DNA of 64,000 nt. Source: PALSA-129 sp050014595 (GTDB lineage: Bacteria; Acidobacteriota; Terriglobia; Bryobacterales; Bryobacteraceae). Where the stretch lies: positions 62,001 through 126,000 of the forward strand of contig JBEKDA010000003.1 in assembly GCA_050014595.1 (NCBI GenBank), given 5' to 3'. The number at the start of each line of letters is the position of its first letter. The stretch's first letter is position 1. The position numbers were made by a program, and so were the translations under genes. The notes beneath the pieces were generated by a model. It saw only the letters and a list, made by a program, of their open reading frames with translations, searched no databases and was not told where the DNA came from. Below are positions 44,079 to 52,416 of the stretch, in pieces.

Positions 44079-45095
44079 ATGCTGACCATTGCGGTGGATG
44101 CAATGGGCGGTGACCACGCCCCCAAAGCTGAAGTCGAAGGGGCGATTCGCGCCGCCAGGGATCTGGGAGTCAAAGTAATCCTGGTGGGCCAGCAGGATGT
44201 GGTCCGCCGTGAGCTCGAGGTGCAGGACGGCGCCGGCGAACTCCCCATTGAGATCGTGCACGCCAGCGAGCGTGTCACCATGGAGGACAGCGCCGCCAAG
44301 GCCTTCCGCGCCAAACGCGATAGCTCCCTCCGCATCGCCTCGCGCCTGGTTCGCGACGGCGCCGCGCAGGGCTTCGTGTCCGCGGGCAACACCGGCGCCG
44401 TCATGGCCACCGCCAAAATTGTCCAGGGCGTGGTTCCCGGCGTGGACCGCCCCGCTCTGGTCGGCATCCTCCCCACCGCCGAAGGCACTCCCGTGGTTTT
44501 GGTCGATGTCGGCGCCAACGTCGATTGCACTCCACGCATACTGGGCCAGTTCGCGGTCATGGCCGCAATCTATTCGCGCAACATCCTGCGCCGCCCCAAC
44601 CCGCGCGTCGGCCTGCTCTCCATCGGCGAAGAGGAACACAAGGGCAATGAGCTCACCCACGCTGCCACGCCCGTGTTCAAGAACCTCAACCTCAACTTCG
44701 TCGGCAACGTCGAAGGCAGCGACATCTATGCGGGCAACGTCGATGTGGTGGTCTGCGACGGCTTCGTCGGCAACGTCGCGCTGAAAGTCAGCGAGGGGTT
44801 GGGCGACATGGTCAAGCAATTCCTGGGCGAGGCCCTCGAATCCAGCATCTCCGGCAAAATCGGATACGCCATCGCCAAGAAAGCCTTCGCCACTTTCAAG
44901 AAGCGCCTGGATTATTCCGAATATGGCGGCGCGCCGCTGCTGGGCGTGCGCGGCGCGTGCATCATCTGCCACGGCCGGTCCAACGCTAACGCCATCAAGA
45001 ACGCCATCCGCGTGGCCGCCGAATTCTCCGGCGGCAAAATCAACCAGCGCATTGAAGACGAACTCCGCGGCTTAGTCCGCAAAGCCGGAGATTGA
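44079..45095 (+). CDS. plsX: Phosphate acyltransferase
   Basis: 338 residues. Signatures are MLTIAVDAMGGDHAP at the N-terminus, GFVSAGNTGAVMA near 103, VDVGANVDCTP near 145, LSIGEEEHKGNELTHAATP near 185 and YSEYGGAPLLGVRG near 285. PlsX makes acyl-phosphate from acyl-ACP for phospholipid synthesis, acting at the membrane surface with PlsY. It begins 13 bp after rpmF and its stop lies one base before the dsbD GTG. Confidence 0.97.
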   Translation: MLTIAVDAMGGDHAPKAEVEGAIRAARDLGVKVILVGQQDVVRRELEVQDGAGELPIEIVHASERVTMEDSAAKAFRAKRDSSLRIASRLVRDGAAQGFVSAGNTGAVMATAKIVQGVVPGVDRPALVGILPTAEGTPVVLVDVGANVDCTPRILGQFAVMAAIYSRNILRRPNPRVGLLSIGEEEHKGNELTHAATPVFKNLNLNFVGNVEGSDIYAGNVDVVVCDGFVGNVALKVSEGLGDMVKQFLGEALESSISGKIGYAIAKKAFATFKKRLDYSEYGGAPLLGVRGACIICHGRSNANAIKNAIRVAAEFSGGKINQRIEDELRGLVRKAGD

Positions 45096-45096
45096 A

Positions 45097-47352
45097 GTGC
45101 GCTTCCTTTCGACCCTCTTCCTGGCTCTGGCTTCCGCCTTCGCCCAGGGGCAGCAGCACGCCGCCTGGACCCTGCAACTCGACCCGGCGCCGGCCCCGCC
45201 CGGCTCCACCGTCCGCATCCGCGCCGCCGCCCAAATCGATTCCGGCTGGCATCTCTATTCGGCTTCTTCCGCCGCCGGTATTCCCGCCACTTTCCAGGTT
45301 TCCCCCGGCACTCTGGTGCGCGTGCTCCAGACGGCTCCCCAACGTGTCTTCGACCCCAACCTCAACGCCCAAGCCGAATTCTACGAAGGCGATGAAGTCT
45401 TCCTGCTCGATGTTGCTCTTCCCGCCAACGCCCCCGCCTCGCCCGCTGCGCTTTCCGTCCACGTCCGCTACCAGACCTGCAACGACACCACGTGCGTAGC
45501 CGGCACGTGGACCGGCACGGCTGTGGCCATCGTCGATCCTGCCGCCGCGGCGCCAGCCACCGCCATTCCCGCCGGCTATAGCGAAGCGCATCCTCCGCCA
45601 TCCTCTTCCGCCGCCGTCCCGCCGCCCGCTTACCAAGGCTGGGGCGCCTTTCTGCTGGTGGCTTTCGGTTTAGGGCTCGCCTGCATCTTCACGCCCTGCG
45701 TCTTCCCCATGATCCCCATCACCATGTCGTACTTCCTCAACCAGCAGTCCGGCGGAAAGCGCGACGGCCTCATTCGGGCGGTGGTCTTTTGCCTGGGGAT
45801 AGTGGTTCTCTTTTCGGCTCTCGGCCTCCTCGCCACCCTGCTGCTCGGGCCCGTCGGCGTCAAGCAACTCGGCTCCAGCCCCTGGGTCAACGGCTTCATC
45901 ACGCTCCTGTTCATCGCCTTCGGGCTCAGCCTGCTGGGGGCTTTCGAAATCGCCATTCCATCCGCAATCCTGACGCGCCTGAACCAGTCCTCCGGCCAGG
46001 GCGGTTTCGCGGGAACCCTGTTGATGGGCCTCACGTTCTCTTTGTCGTCCTTCGCCTGCGTCGGCCCGTTCGTCGGTTCGCTGCTGGCCGCATCGGTCAC
46101 CCAAGGCCGCGCCCGTCCCACCTTCGGCATGCTCGCGTTTGCCGCCGGCCTGGCGCTGCCGTTTTTCTTCCTGGCGCTGTTCCCCTCTTACCTCAAGCGC
46201 CTGCCGCGCTCGGGCGGCTGGCTCGCGCGCGTCAAAGTGGTCATGGGCTTCGTGATTCTCGCCGCCAGCCTGGTATACCTCGCCAAGCTCGATCAGGTCC
46301 TGCAATGGAGCTTTCTCACCCGCGGCCGGTTCCTGGCCGCGTGGATCGTCCTCTTCGCCACGGCCGGCCTTTACCTGCTCGGCTTCCTTCGCCTGGAAGG
46401 CGTCAAGCCCGACGAAAACATGGGCCTCGGTCGCCTGCTCACCGGCATGCTGTTTCTGATTTTCGCGGTCAGCCTCTGGCCCGGCATGTCGGGCGACAGG
46501 CTCGGATGGATCGACGCCTTCGTCCCCATGGGCGCCGCCCAATCGGCCACGCCTTCCGATGGCCTGGTCTGGATGAAGGATCAATACCGCGAGGCCCTCG
46601 ACCGCGCGCGCCGCGAAAACAAACTTGTCTTCATCGATTTCACCGGCTATGCCTGCACCAACTGCCACTGGATGCGCGCCAACATGCTGGCCCTCCCCGA
46701 AATCGCCGCCGTTCTCAAAAACTTCGTCCTCGTCGAACTCTACACCGACGGCCCCGATGCGGCCTCCCAGGCCAACGCCAAACTACAGCTTGAGAAGTTC
46801 AACACCGTCTCCGAGCCCTACTACGTGATCCTCGACCCCAACGAAAACCTGGTCGCCAAGTTCGAAGGACTCACCCGCGATTCCGCCCAATTCCTCGCCT
46901 TCCTCAACCAGGCCCGGACCCCGCCGCCTGCCTCGGCCGCACCCGTCCCCGCCGGCGACTACCCGCAAGTCACGCTCCTCGAAGACGGCCCGCTTTCGAC
47001 GGCTTCGTTCGCCGGCAAAGTGGTCGTCGTCAATTTCTGGGCCACCTATTGCATCCCCTGCATCGGCGAATTCCCATTCTTCAACAGGCTCTACCATCAG
47101 TTCTCATCGCAAGGCGTCGCCTTCATCGGCGTCGCGATGGACGACGATGCCGCCGCCAAAGTGCCCGGCTTTCTCAAGAAGCACCCCATCGATTACACCG
47201 TAGCCGTGGGCTCCGACGCCATCATGCGGCAATATAAACTGGATGCGCTTCCGGTGACCCTGGTCTACAACCAGGCCGGCAAGCCAGTGAAGCGTTTCGA
47301 CGGCAGCATCACCGAGCCCGAGCTCCTCGCCGCCATTCAGCAAGCCAGGTAA
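45097..47352 (+). CDS. dsbD: DsbD-type disulfide reductase with an extra C-terminal TlpA-like thioredoxin
   Basis: 751 residues. After a signal peptide comes a DsbD-alpha-like domain with CNDTTC near 130, then about eight membrane helices (about 185-460) with the redox cysteines in CIFTPCVFP and SSFACVGPF, then a thioredoxin fold with GYACTNCHW near 523. Unlike standard DsbD (about 560 residues), it continues into a second thioredoxin domain of TlpA/ResA type with WATYCIPCIGEFPFF near 650. It moves electrons from cytosolic thioredoxin to the periplasm. GTG start with GGAG 6 nt upstream. Confidence 0.92.
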   Translation: MRFLSTLFLALASAFAQGQQHAAWTLQLDPAPAPPGSTVRIRAAAQIDSGWHLYSASSAAGIPATFQVSPGTLVRVLQTAPQRVFDPNLNAQAEFYEGDEVFLLDVALPANAPASPAALSVHVRYQTCNDTTCVAGTWTGTAVAIVDPAAAAPATAIPAGYSEAHPPPSSSAAVPPPAYQGWGAFLLVAFGLGLACIFTPCVFPMIPITMSYFLNQQSGGKRDGLIRAVVFCLGIVVLFSALGLLATLLLGPVGVKQLGSSPWVNGFITLLFIAFGLSLLGAFEIAIPSAILTRLNQSSGQGGFAGTLLMGLTFSLSSFACVGPFVGSLLAASVTQGRARPTFGMLAFAAGLALPFFFLALFPSYLKRLPRSGGWLARVKVVMGFVILAASLVYLAKLDQVLQWSFLTRGRFLAAWIVLFATAGLYLLGFLRLEGVKPDENMGLGRLLTGMLFLIFAVSLWPGMSGDRLGWIDAFVPMGAAQSATPSDGLVWMKDQYREALDRARRENKLVFIDFTGYACTNCHWMRANMLALPEIAAVLKNFVLVELYTDGPDAASQANAKLQLEKFNTVSEPYYVILDPNENLVAKFEGLTRDSAQFLAFLNQARTPPPASAAPVPAGDYPQVTLLEDGPLSTASFAGKVVVVNFWATYCIPCIGEFPFFNRLYHQFSSQGVAFIGVAMDDDAAAKVPGFLKKHPIDYTVAVGSDAIMRQYKLDALPVTLVYNQAGKPVKRFDGSITEPELLAAIQQAR

Positions 47353-47531
47353 GCGGGCCCGCATTTCTCACGGAGGTTCGGCGGCGATGAGGTGGTGCGC
47401 CACATCGTCGGCAAGCGGTTGACCTGGGACCGGCTCACGGGGAAGACCGCAGAAGCAGAAACGTGCCCCGAGCCGTTCTAAGCGGCAGGGTCGGGGGAAG
47501 CGCGGGACTACTTAAAGTTCGCAGCACAATA
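47353..47531. other. Gap with a possible C-terminal gene remnant
   Basis: Directly after the dsbD stop, and in the same frame, 42 codons run open to a TAA at 47479 and read ...HIVGKRLTWDRLTGK..., which resembles the end of a longer protein (perhaps a dehydrogenase) but has no start. It may be debris at the border of the lower-GC patch. Confidence 0.3.
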
Positions 47532-48092
47532 TCAGGCTCTTCGGAGTATTCTGACAACTGCATGGCGGAGTCCGACCTCATATATTCCTATCTTGATACG
47601 AAACCACAGCCACAGAACCCAATTCCATACGCATTTCGATGGTGGCCAGTGTGGTTTATAAATCGCGTCGTAATGTCGATCCTTCAGCGCGATCATATCG
47701 CCACGTTCGCACAATTGGCACATTGGCGGTCTCCCTTTCTTTGTTTCGAACTTGTGGAAAGCCACATTACCAAGCACTATGGCTTTCGGGTCCCACATTC
47801 CGCTGGCTCCGATGGTTCCATCCGCCGCCCGGTGCCGATGTAGTCGCGCTACCTCATGTCGATGATGGCCGATAGGATATTTGTCATCGAGTACGTAAAG
47901 GCTGTCGTTCCATACACATACGATACCCTTATGATCTACAAAAGGTTTCGATTTTGTAGTGCTCTGGATGTCCGGCCGAAATTCTTTGCTTTCCACGCGA
48001 TTTAACAGCCGATACTGGGACAAAACCTTACACAGGTGCTCTGGACAAACGCGTATAATGCGGTAAGGAAGATTGCCCATGTTGAGCCTCAA
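47532..48092 (-). CDS. Hypothetical protein in a lower-GC patch
   Basis: 186 residues, no recognised family. The sequence looks protein-like (VCVWNDSLYVLDDKYPIG, MWDPKAIVLGNVAFHKFETKKG, a CQLCERGD pair and a Trp-rich tail WNWVLWLWF). A plus-strand frame in 47561-47843 is an equally open competitor, and third-position GC does not separate them. The start would overlap the next plus-strand gene by 14 bp, so the true N-terminus is doubtful. Confidence 0.4.
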   Translation of the reverse strand: MRLNMGNLPYRIIRVCPEHLCKVLSQYRLLNRVESKEFRPDIQSTTKSKPFVDHKGIVCVWNDSLYVLDDKYPIGHHRHEVARLHRHRAADGTIGASGMWDPKAIVLGNVAFHKFETKKGRPPMCQLCERGDMIALKDRHYDAIYKPHWPPSKCVWNWVLWLWFRIKIGIYEVGLRHAVVRILRRA

Positions 48093-48585
48093 TGCATTGG
48101 CAGAAGAGATTGCCGCCTATAGAGACCGACGCATCGATGCCGCCGATTTCGAGGATTGGTTTCGGCACAACTCGTGGGGTTACTATGACCGGCAGGGCGA
48201 ACCACTAAGCGATGCAATCGCCGCCGTGGATGTACTCCTATCGAGCTTCGAATTTGGTGAAATCGGAGAAGACGAACTACGTCTGGAGTTGGCAACCGCC
48301 AACCGCGCTTTTGCCTCCAGTGTTGAGATTCGCCCGGTTGTTTCTCGACTGGTGTGGATTCCGATTTGCGAGGACGACCCTCAACTCCCAGAATCGACCA
48401 GGACCTCAAGCGTTCTATACCCAGTTGACCACCTCCCACATGAGCGATTGGGTACTCTGATGCGTGCGCCGGTTGCTGCATGTGTAGTTGTAGCGCTCGG
48501 AATACTTGCCGTTCCTGATGCCGATAGGGGGCCATTGAGTTCAGCCCTCACTGTCGAGTTTCCAGTTGTTGCTCCGTCAGTATGA
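48079..48585 (+). CDS. Hypothetical protein
   Basis: 168 residues from the ATG at 48079, with AAGGAAG 8 nt upstream and a perfect TATAAT at about 48053-48058. The N-terminal half (LNALAEEIAAYRDRRIDAADFEDWFRHNSWGYYDRQGEPLS and a helical EIGEDELRLELATA) looks like a small helical domain found in various hypothetical proteins. The C-terminal half (VEIRPVVSRLVWIP, hydrophobic AACVVVALGILAVP) is less ordered. The gene overlaps the end of the minus-strand neighbour by 38 bp. Confidence 0.65.
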   Translation: MLSLNALAEEIAAYRDRRIDAADFEDWFRHNSWGYYDRQGEPLSDAIAAVDVLLSSFEFGEIGEDELRLELATANRAFASSVEIRPVVSRLVWIPICEDDPQLPESTRTSSVLYPVDHLPHERLGTLMRAPVAACVVVALGILAVPDADRGPLSSALTVEFPVVAPSV

Positions 48586-49015
48586 AGGGTGCTCTAGCTA
48601 CCTCCTTTCCGTCAATATCGGCAATGAAATAGTGAAGTCCTTCTTGTTTCGTCAATACGCCGATCTGTGGTATACCTACGTTCACGCCAGAATAGGTCCC
48701 AGGGATTTTCGGCTTTTCCACCATGAATATAGCTGATTCCCCAACATCCGTGACCTCTCCATCTGGCCGAATTAGGCGGAGCGAAAACCTATGCTCCTTG
48801 CCGTCTATTCCTTCCGTTGTGACTTTGGCAACAAACAGAAGGGCCATCATTATGGCTGGTCTGACCATTGGGGGAAGGGGCGGCGAATCTGCGGGTGACT
48901 TCGTGAAAAAAACATCGACCAGCCGGATTGGGCTCAGAACGCCATCACGCTCACTGAGGACCTTTTCGCAGATGATGAGGTAGCAACAGATCAGGTGATC
49001 GGAAAAAGAGGCCAT
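48548..49015 (-). CDS. Hypothetical protein (DUF6941-like)
   Basis: 155 residues. The start DHLICCYLIICEKVLSERDGVLSPIRLVDVFF and the middle FVAKVTTEGIDGKEHRFSLRLIRPDGEV match a small family of bacterial proteins with a jelly-roll-like fold and no known function. No signal peptide. It is convergent with the previous gene and lies in the lower-GC patch, which suggests acquisition. Confidence 0.7.
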   Translation of the reverse strand: MASFSDHLICCYLIICEKVLSERDGVLSPIRLVDVFFTKSPADSPPLPPMVRPAIMMALLFVAKVTTEGIDGKEHRFSLRLIRPDGEVTDVGESAIFMVEKPKIPGTYSGVNVGIPQIGVLTKQEGLHYFIADIDGKEVARAPFILTEQQLETRQ

Positions 49016-49417
49016 AGCCCCTCGATTCTAGCACCACCGTAGTCGATATCCCGTATATGATGGAGCCAGAATGAAACCATTACCCGCGCCGACGGTACCA
49101 GGCGATACGGAAGCGTGCGTTTTGACAATGCCGTCCGCGAGATGTTCAGCGTCTCGAAGGGCGACTACTTGAAGGAAGAGGCGCGTTTGAAGCGGGCACG
49201 CGACAGGAAGCGGGCAAAGAAACCCGCTTGACTGTCGGCCTGTCACGCCGAAGCCAAGGGTAGTGCGCGGGCTTTCATTTGGTCAACTATATAATTACCC
49301 TTGCGAGCTGCCTCGGCACTTGCCGACGCCTGGTCCCGACAGACTGCCCGCATCCCACCAGAGTGTCGAGAAGAGTCTCGACACGGCACGCACGAGTGCG
49401 TGCGCCACCTCCGGTCT
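49016..49417. other. Gap with a small-frame remnant and two strong hairpins
   Basis: A short plus-strand frame (about 49115-49231, VRFDNAVREMFSVSKGDYLKEE..., ending Lys/Arg-rich) looks like the tail of a small antitoxin-like protein; an ATG at 49070 is in another frame, so it may be frameshifted. Nearer the minus-strand gene are two adjacent perfect hairpins: GTGTCGAGA/TCTCGACAC (49363-49384) and GCACGCAC/GTGCGTGC (49386-49403), 14-55 bp beyond that gene's stop. They could end or protect its transcript. Confidence 0.45.
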
Positions 49418-51091
49418 CTACTTCTTCACCGTATCCCCGAACGTAATGCTCGATTCCCCGGTGTATTTGTGGTAATTCCGGAAATCGATCACGTTCCGGC
49501 TGCAGAAGTTCGACCCTCGCTGGCAGCTCAGGTTTTCCGCGTGCACCGGCAGCAGGTATTGCTTGGCGTCTCCCAGCCGCGTGTACTGGTAATCGGTGGC
49601 CGATTCCACGTGGTCGGTCGGAAATGCATCCGGGAATCCGTAAGCCTGCATCTCGATCCGCAGCACCCGCGCCGTCGCCGGATCGATCCATACCGACCCC
49701 TTGTAGGGCGGATCGAACGTCTGCGCCGCAATCGAAATCTGCCAGTGCGAACGCTCCCGCACCACCGAAAAATCGTAAACTTTGGCGCTCACGCCGCCCG
49801 AGCGCGAGTCCCGGCTGTAGTGGAAGTCCGCCGCCGTCGCCGGTGAGAACAAGTCGATCAGTATCGTCCCGAATTCGCCCGTCGACCACGCCCCGTCCAA
49901 CTGCTCGATATTCTTCTTGATGGCCTTGCCGTTGATCGTCACGTCGCGGTAGTCTTCTTTGCCTTTTTCGTACACCACCGCCGCGCCCACAATGTCGAGG
50001 GCCTGCCAGTTGGCCGGCGTCGCCATGCTCTGGTAGCGCGCCATCATCTCCTGGCACACGTAGTCCGGCAGCGTCTCGGTGAAATCCATGGCTGCCTCCG
50101 CCGCCTTGCGGATCAGCGGATCCCCCACCGGAGGTGGCGGAGGCGGTGTATCGTCGTCGCCCCGCAGAATCGTCGGAGCGCCGGATAGCCTGCCGGTTGT
50201 CTGGCCCGCGGGCGGGGGCGTCATCGCCCCCACTCCGCTGCCCGCCGATTGCGCCGTGGCCGTCTGTTCCGGCGCCTCAGACGAACGTTCCCGCTGCGGG
50301 TCGGCCGGCTTGCCGCGCACCAGTTTCGGCCGCCCCGGATCGTCCGGGTCCGGCTTGGCCGGCGGCGGCGCCATCTCCGTGGCGGCCTTCGCGATCGCCG
50401 CATCCGTTGTATCGCTTCGTGGTGCCTCGCTTCCTGTCGCATCGCTTCTTGATGCCTCGCTTTTTACCGTCTGCGATGCCCCGCCTTCGCCGGTCTGCGC
50501 GCTCGTGGCCGTTCCTGCGGCTCTCTTTTCCCAATACACGTTCAAGGCCGTCAGGAAGCCTTCCGCGTCCTCCGGTCCCTCCACCGACAATTGGTCGCCC
50601 GGGTCGAACTTCGGCGTCTTCACTTCGTCGCCGTTCTTGAAAAACTTCGTCTTGCCCGTCCGCTTGAACTGTATCACCCGATGGTCGTCTAGCTCGAGGC
50701 TGATCGTTTTATCGTCCATCTGCTTCAGCAGACCCCGATAGTTCGGCATCGGAGCGCTGGCCGTGTCGGTCTTCGTGCTCTTCTTCGAGGGCAGCGGGAT
50801 GCCCTGTCCGCCTCGCGGATACGTGCCCGGCGGATAGGTCCCCGGCGGATAAGTTCCAGGTGGGTACTGCCCCGGCGGATAGGTGGTTCCCGGCGGGTAT
50901 TGCCCTGGCGGGTACTGCCCTGGATATTGCGCCGCCGCCGTTCCCAGCGCCAGCACCAGCGCCAAAACCAGCCCCAAGCCGCTCAGAAGCCGTTTTTGTG
51001 GGGCAGGCGCTTTCGCCTGCCAACCGGTTTTTTCGCGGCCGCTCAACCAGCCGGCGCGGTAAACACGATGCGCCAAATTTGCATACACCAT
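49418..51091 (-). CDS. Secreted Pro/Gly-repeat protein of unknown function
   Basis: 557 residues as annotated from 51091, but the first 35 residues are odd because they read through a palindrome (GGCAGGCG/CGCCTGCC near 51003-51022). A signal-like stretch (GLGLVLALVLALGTAAA) follows, so the real start may be a TTG just before it. Next comes a run of YPPG[QT] repeats (about 55-95), a small beta domain (GLLKQMDDKTISLELDDHRVIQFK), a disordered region, and an ordered C-terminal domain (DFTETLPDYVCQEMMARYQS to SSITFGDTVKK). No family recognised. Confidence 0.7.
   Translation of the reverse strand: MVYANLAHRVYRAGWLSGREKTGWQAKAPAPQKRLLSGLGLVLALVLALGTAAAQYPGQYPPGQYPPGTTYPPGQYPPGTYPPGTYPPGTYPRGGQGIPLPSKKSTKTDTASAPMPNYRGLLKQMDDKTISLELDDHRVIQFKRTGKTKFFKNGDEVKTPKFDPGDQLSVEGPEDAEGFLTALNVYWEKRAAGTATSAQTGEGGASQTVKSEASRSDATGSEAPRSDTTDAAIAKAATEMAPPPAKPDPDDPGRPKLVRGKPADPQRERSSEAPEQTATAQSAGSGVGAMTPPPAGQTTGRLSGAPTILRGDDDTPPPPPPVGDPLIRKAAEAAMDFTETLPDYVCQEMMARYQSMATPANWQALDIVGAAVVYEKGKEDYRDVTINGKAIKKNIEQLDGAWSTGEFGTILIDLFSPATAADFHYSRDSRSGGVSAKVYDFSVVRERSHWQISIAAQTFDPPYKGSVWIDPATARVLRIEMQAYGFPDAFPTDHVESATDYQYTRLGDAKQYLLPVHAENLSCQRGSNFCSRNVIDFRNYHKYTGESSITFGDTVKK
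50821..50931. repeat. 15-bp period tandem repeat in coding sequence
   Basis: Seven or so imperfect units encode Tyr-Pro-Pro-Gly-(Gln/Thr) on the minus strand. Repeats of this type expand and shrink by slippage. They lie just after the signal-like segment of the secreted protein. Confidence 0.8.
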
Positions 51092-51404
51092 CTCATGACC
51101 TCAGATGCTTCCCGGTTCCCCGCGGTTACACCGTTTTCCCAAGACCACCCGGTAGCGCCGGCGGTCTTTGCCGCCGGTGTTGGACCCGCCTCCTGGCCGG
51201 CCTCCTGGCCTGTCGTTCCGGCCCCATGACACGCTCTTGGGGTTTCAGCCCCTAAGGGCGCAAGAAAGTAGCCCACTGGCGCGAGCCATGGGAGGAGGGC
51301 GGGACGATCCAGCCCCGGTCCGGGGCGAAAGAGCCGTTGCACTTTCGCGCGGCCCCCCCAGCCATGGTATCCTGATCCTCGTCTAATAAAGTGTGGGAGA
51401 TGCA
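51092..51404. repeat. Gap filled with dispersed repeats
   Basis: Three repeat families occur in 313 bp: family A (51132-51180, with one extra T in the loop), a degenerate family B (about 51188-51220), and family C (about 51246-51332; AGCCC..GGGCGCAAGA, then TAGCCCA..., then AGCCCCGG/CGGGGC). A TAATAA box and GGGAG just before 51405 probably serve the downstream gene. Confidence 0.7.
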
Positions 51405-52250
51405 TTGAGCCCCCGCCGCCTGCTCCTAATCGACTCTGACCGATCCGTCCACGACTTCCTGATGGGCCTCCTCAAACGCGAGGATCGCACCATCCGGAAC
51501 GCCTATGGCCGCGGTGAATCCCTGGAGTGCCTCCGCTCCGGGCCTTATGACCTCGTCCTTGCCGGCCAGGGCCGCAACGGCTTCGACGGCCTCCGGCTGG
51601 CCCGTCAACTCCACGCCCTTCAGCCCAACGCCAAAACCATCTTTACCGGCGATCCCGACCCCACCCGCGTCATCCGCGCCATCCGCGCCCACGCCTACAG
51701 CTACTTCCACTCTCCGCTCCCCACTCTCGCGCTCTCCGACATGGTCCAGCAGGCCCTCGACTCCGGATCCGCCCCGGACGATATCCTCGTCGTCTCCGCC
51801 CGCCCCGAGTGGATCACCCTTGGCATCCGCTGCAAGATGGACGCCGCCGACCGCGCCACCCAGTTCTTTCGCGAGCTCGAAACCGCCCTGCCCGCCCAGG
51901 TCCGCGAGGATGCCGCCGCCGCCTTTCGCGAGCTGCTCCTCAACGCCATCGAGCACGGTGGCAAGTCCGACCCCCACAAGCGCGTCCGCGCTTCGCTCCT
52001 GCACACCCCGCGGTCCATCATCGTTCACATCGCCGATCCCGGCAAAGGTTTCTCTCTCGACGCGCTCCCTCACGCCGCCATTTCCAACCCCGCGGATTCC
52101 CCCATCCATCACGTGGAAGTGCGCGCCGAAGAAGGCAAACGTCCCGGCGGCTTCGGCATCCTGATGACCCGTAACATGGTTGACGAGCTGGTCTACAACC
52201 AACGCGGCAATGCCGTTCTCTTCGTGAAATACCTCGACGGCAGTCACTGA
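51405..52250 (+). CDS. Pseudo-receiver fused to an RsbW-like HATPase domain
   Basis: 281 residues from the TTG at 51405, which has GGGAG 5 nt upstream; a GTG at 51393 is in frame. The N-terminal part has a receiver-like layout (RRLLLIDSDRSVHDFLMGLL, DLVLAGQGRNGFDGL, KTIFTGDPD), but the phosphoacceptor Asp is replaced (VLAGQG) and the conserved Lys before Pro is His (SYFHSPL). The C-terminal part is an anti-sigma-type HATPase: FRELLLNAIEHGG (N box), IADPGKGF (G1) and GGFGILM (G2). It may be a phosphorylation-independent sensor or serine kinase of a partner-switching system; no anti-anti-sigma gene is adjacent. Confidence 0.82.
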   Translation: MSPRRLLLIDSDRSVHDFLMGLLKREDRTIRNAYGRGESLECLRSGPYDLVLAGQGRNGFDGLRLARQLHALQPNAKTIFTGDPDPTRVIRAIRAHAYSYFHSPLPTLALSDMVQQALDSGSAPDDILVVSARPEWITLGIRCKMDAADRATQFFRELETALPAQVREDAAAAFRELLLNAIEHGGKSDPHKRVRASLLHTPRSIIVHIADPGKGFSLDALPHAAISNPADSPIHHVEVRAEEGKRPGGFGILMTRNMVDELVYNQRGNAVLFVKYLDGSH

Positions 52251-52416
52251 CCCGTTGACTGCCAGGACTTCCAGTTCAACAATTTTCCACTTTTTTTCGT
52301 TGATTCCAAACCACTTCCCCTCCGCACCCGCCATTTCCCCCAAGTCCCCATGCTATGCCTGGAATTGAGGAGCGCTACTCGCGTTCACCCCAGCCGCTCC
52401 TCCGAAAGGCACTCCC

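Noticed and set aside
47561..47843. Plus-strand frame MAESDLIYSYLDTKPQ... as a gene
   Set aside because: It competes with the minus-strand frame at 47532-48092; neither has a family or a good ribosome site, and the minus frame is longer. I kept the minus one at low confidence.
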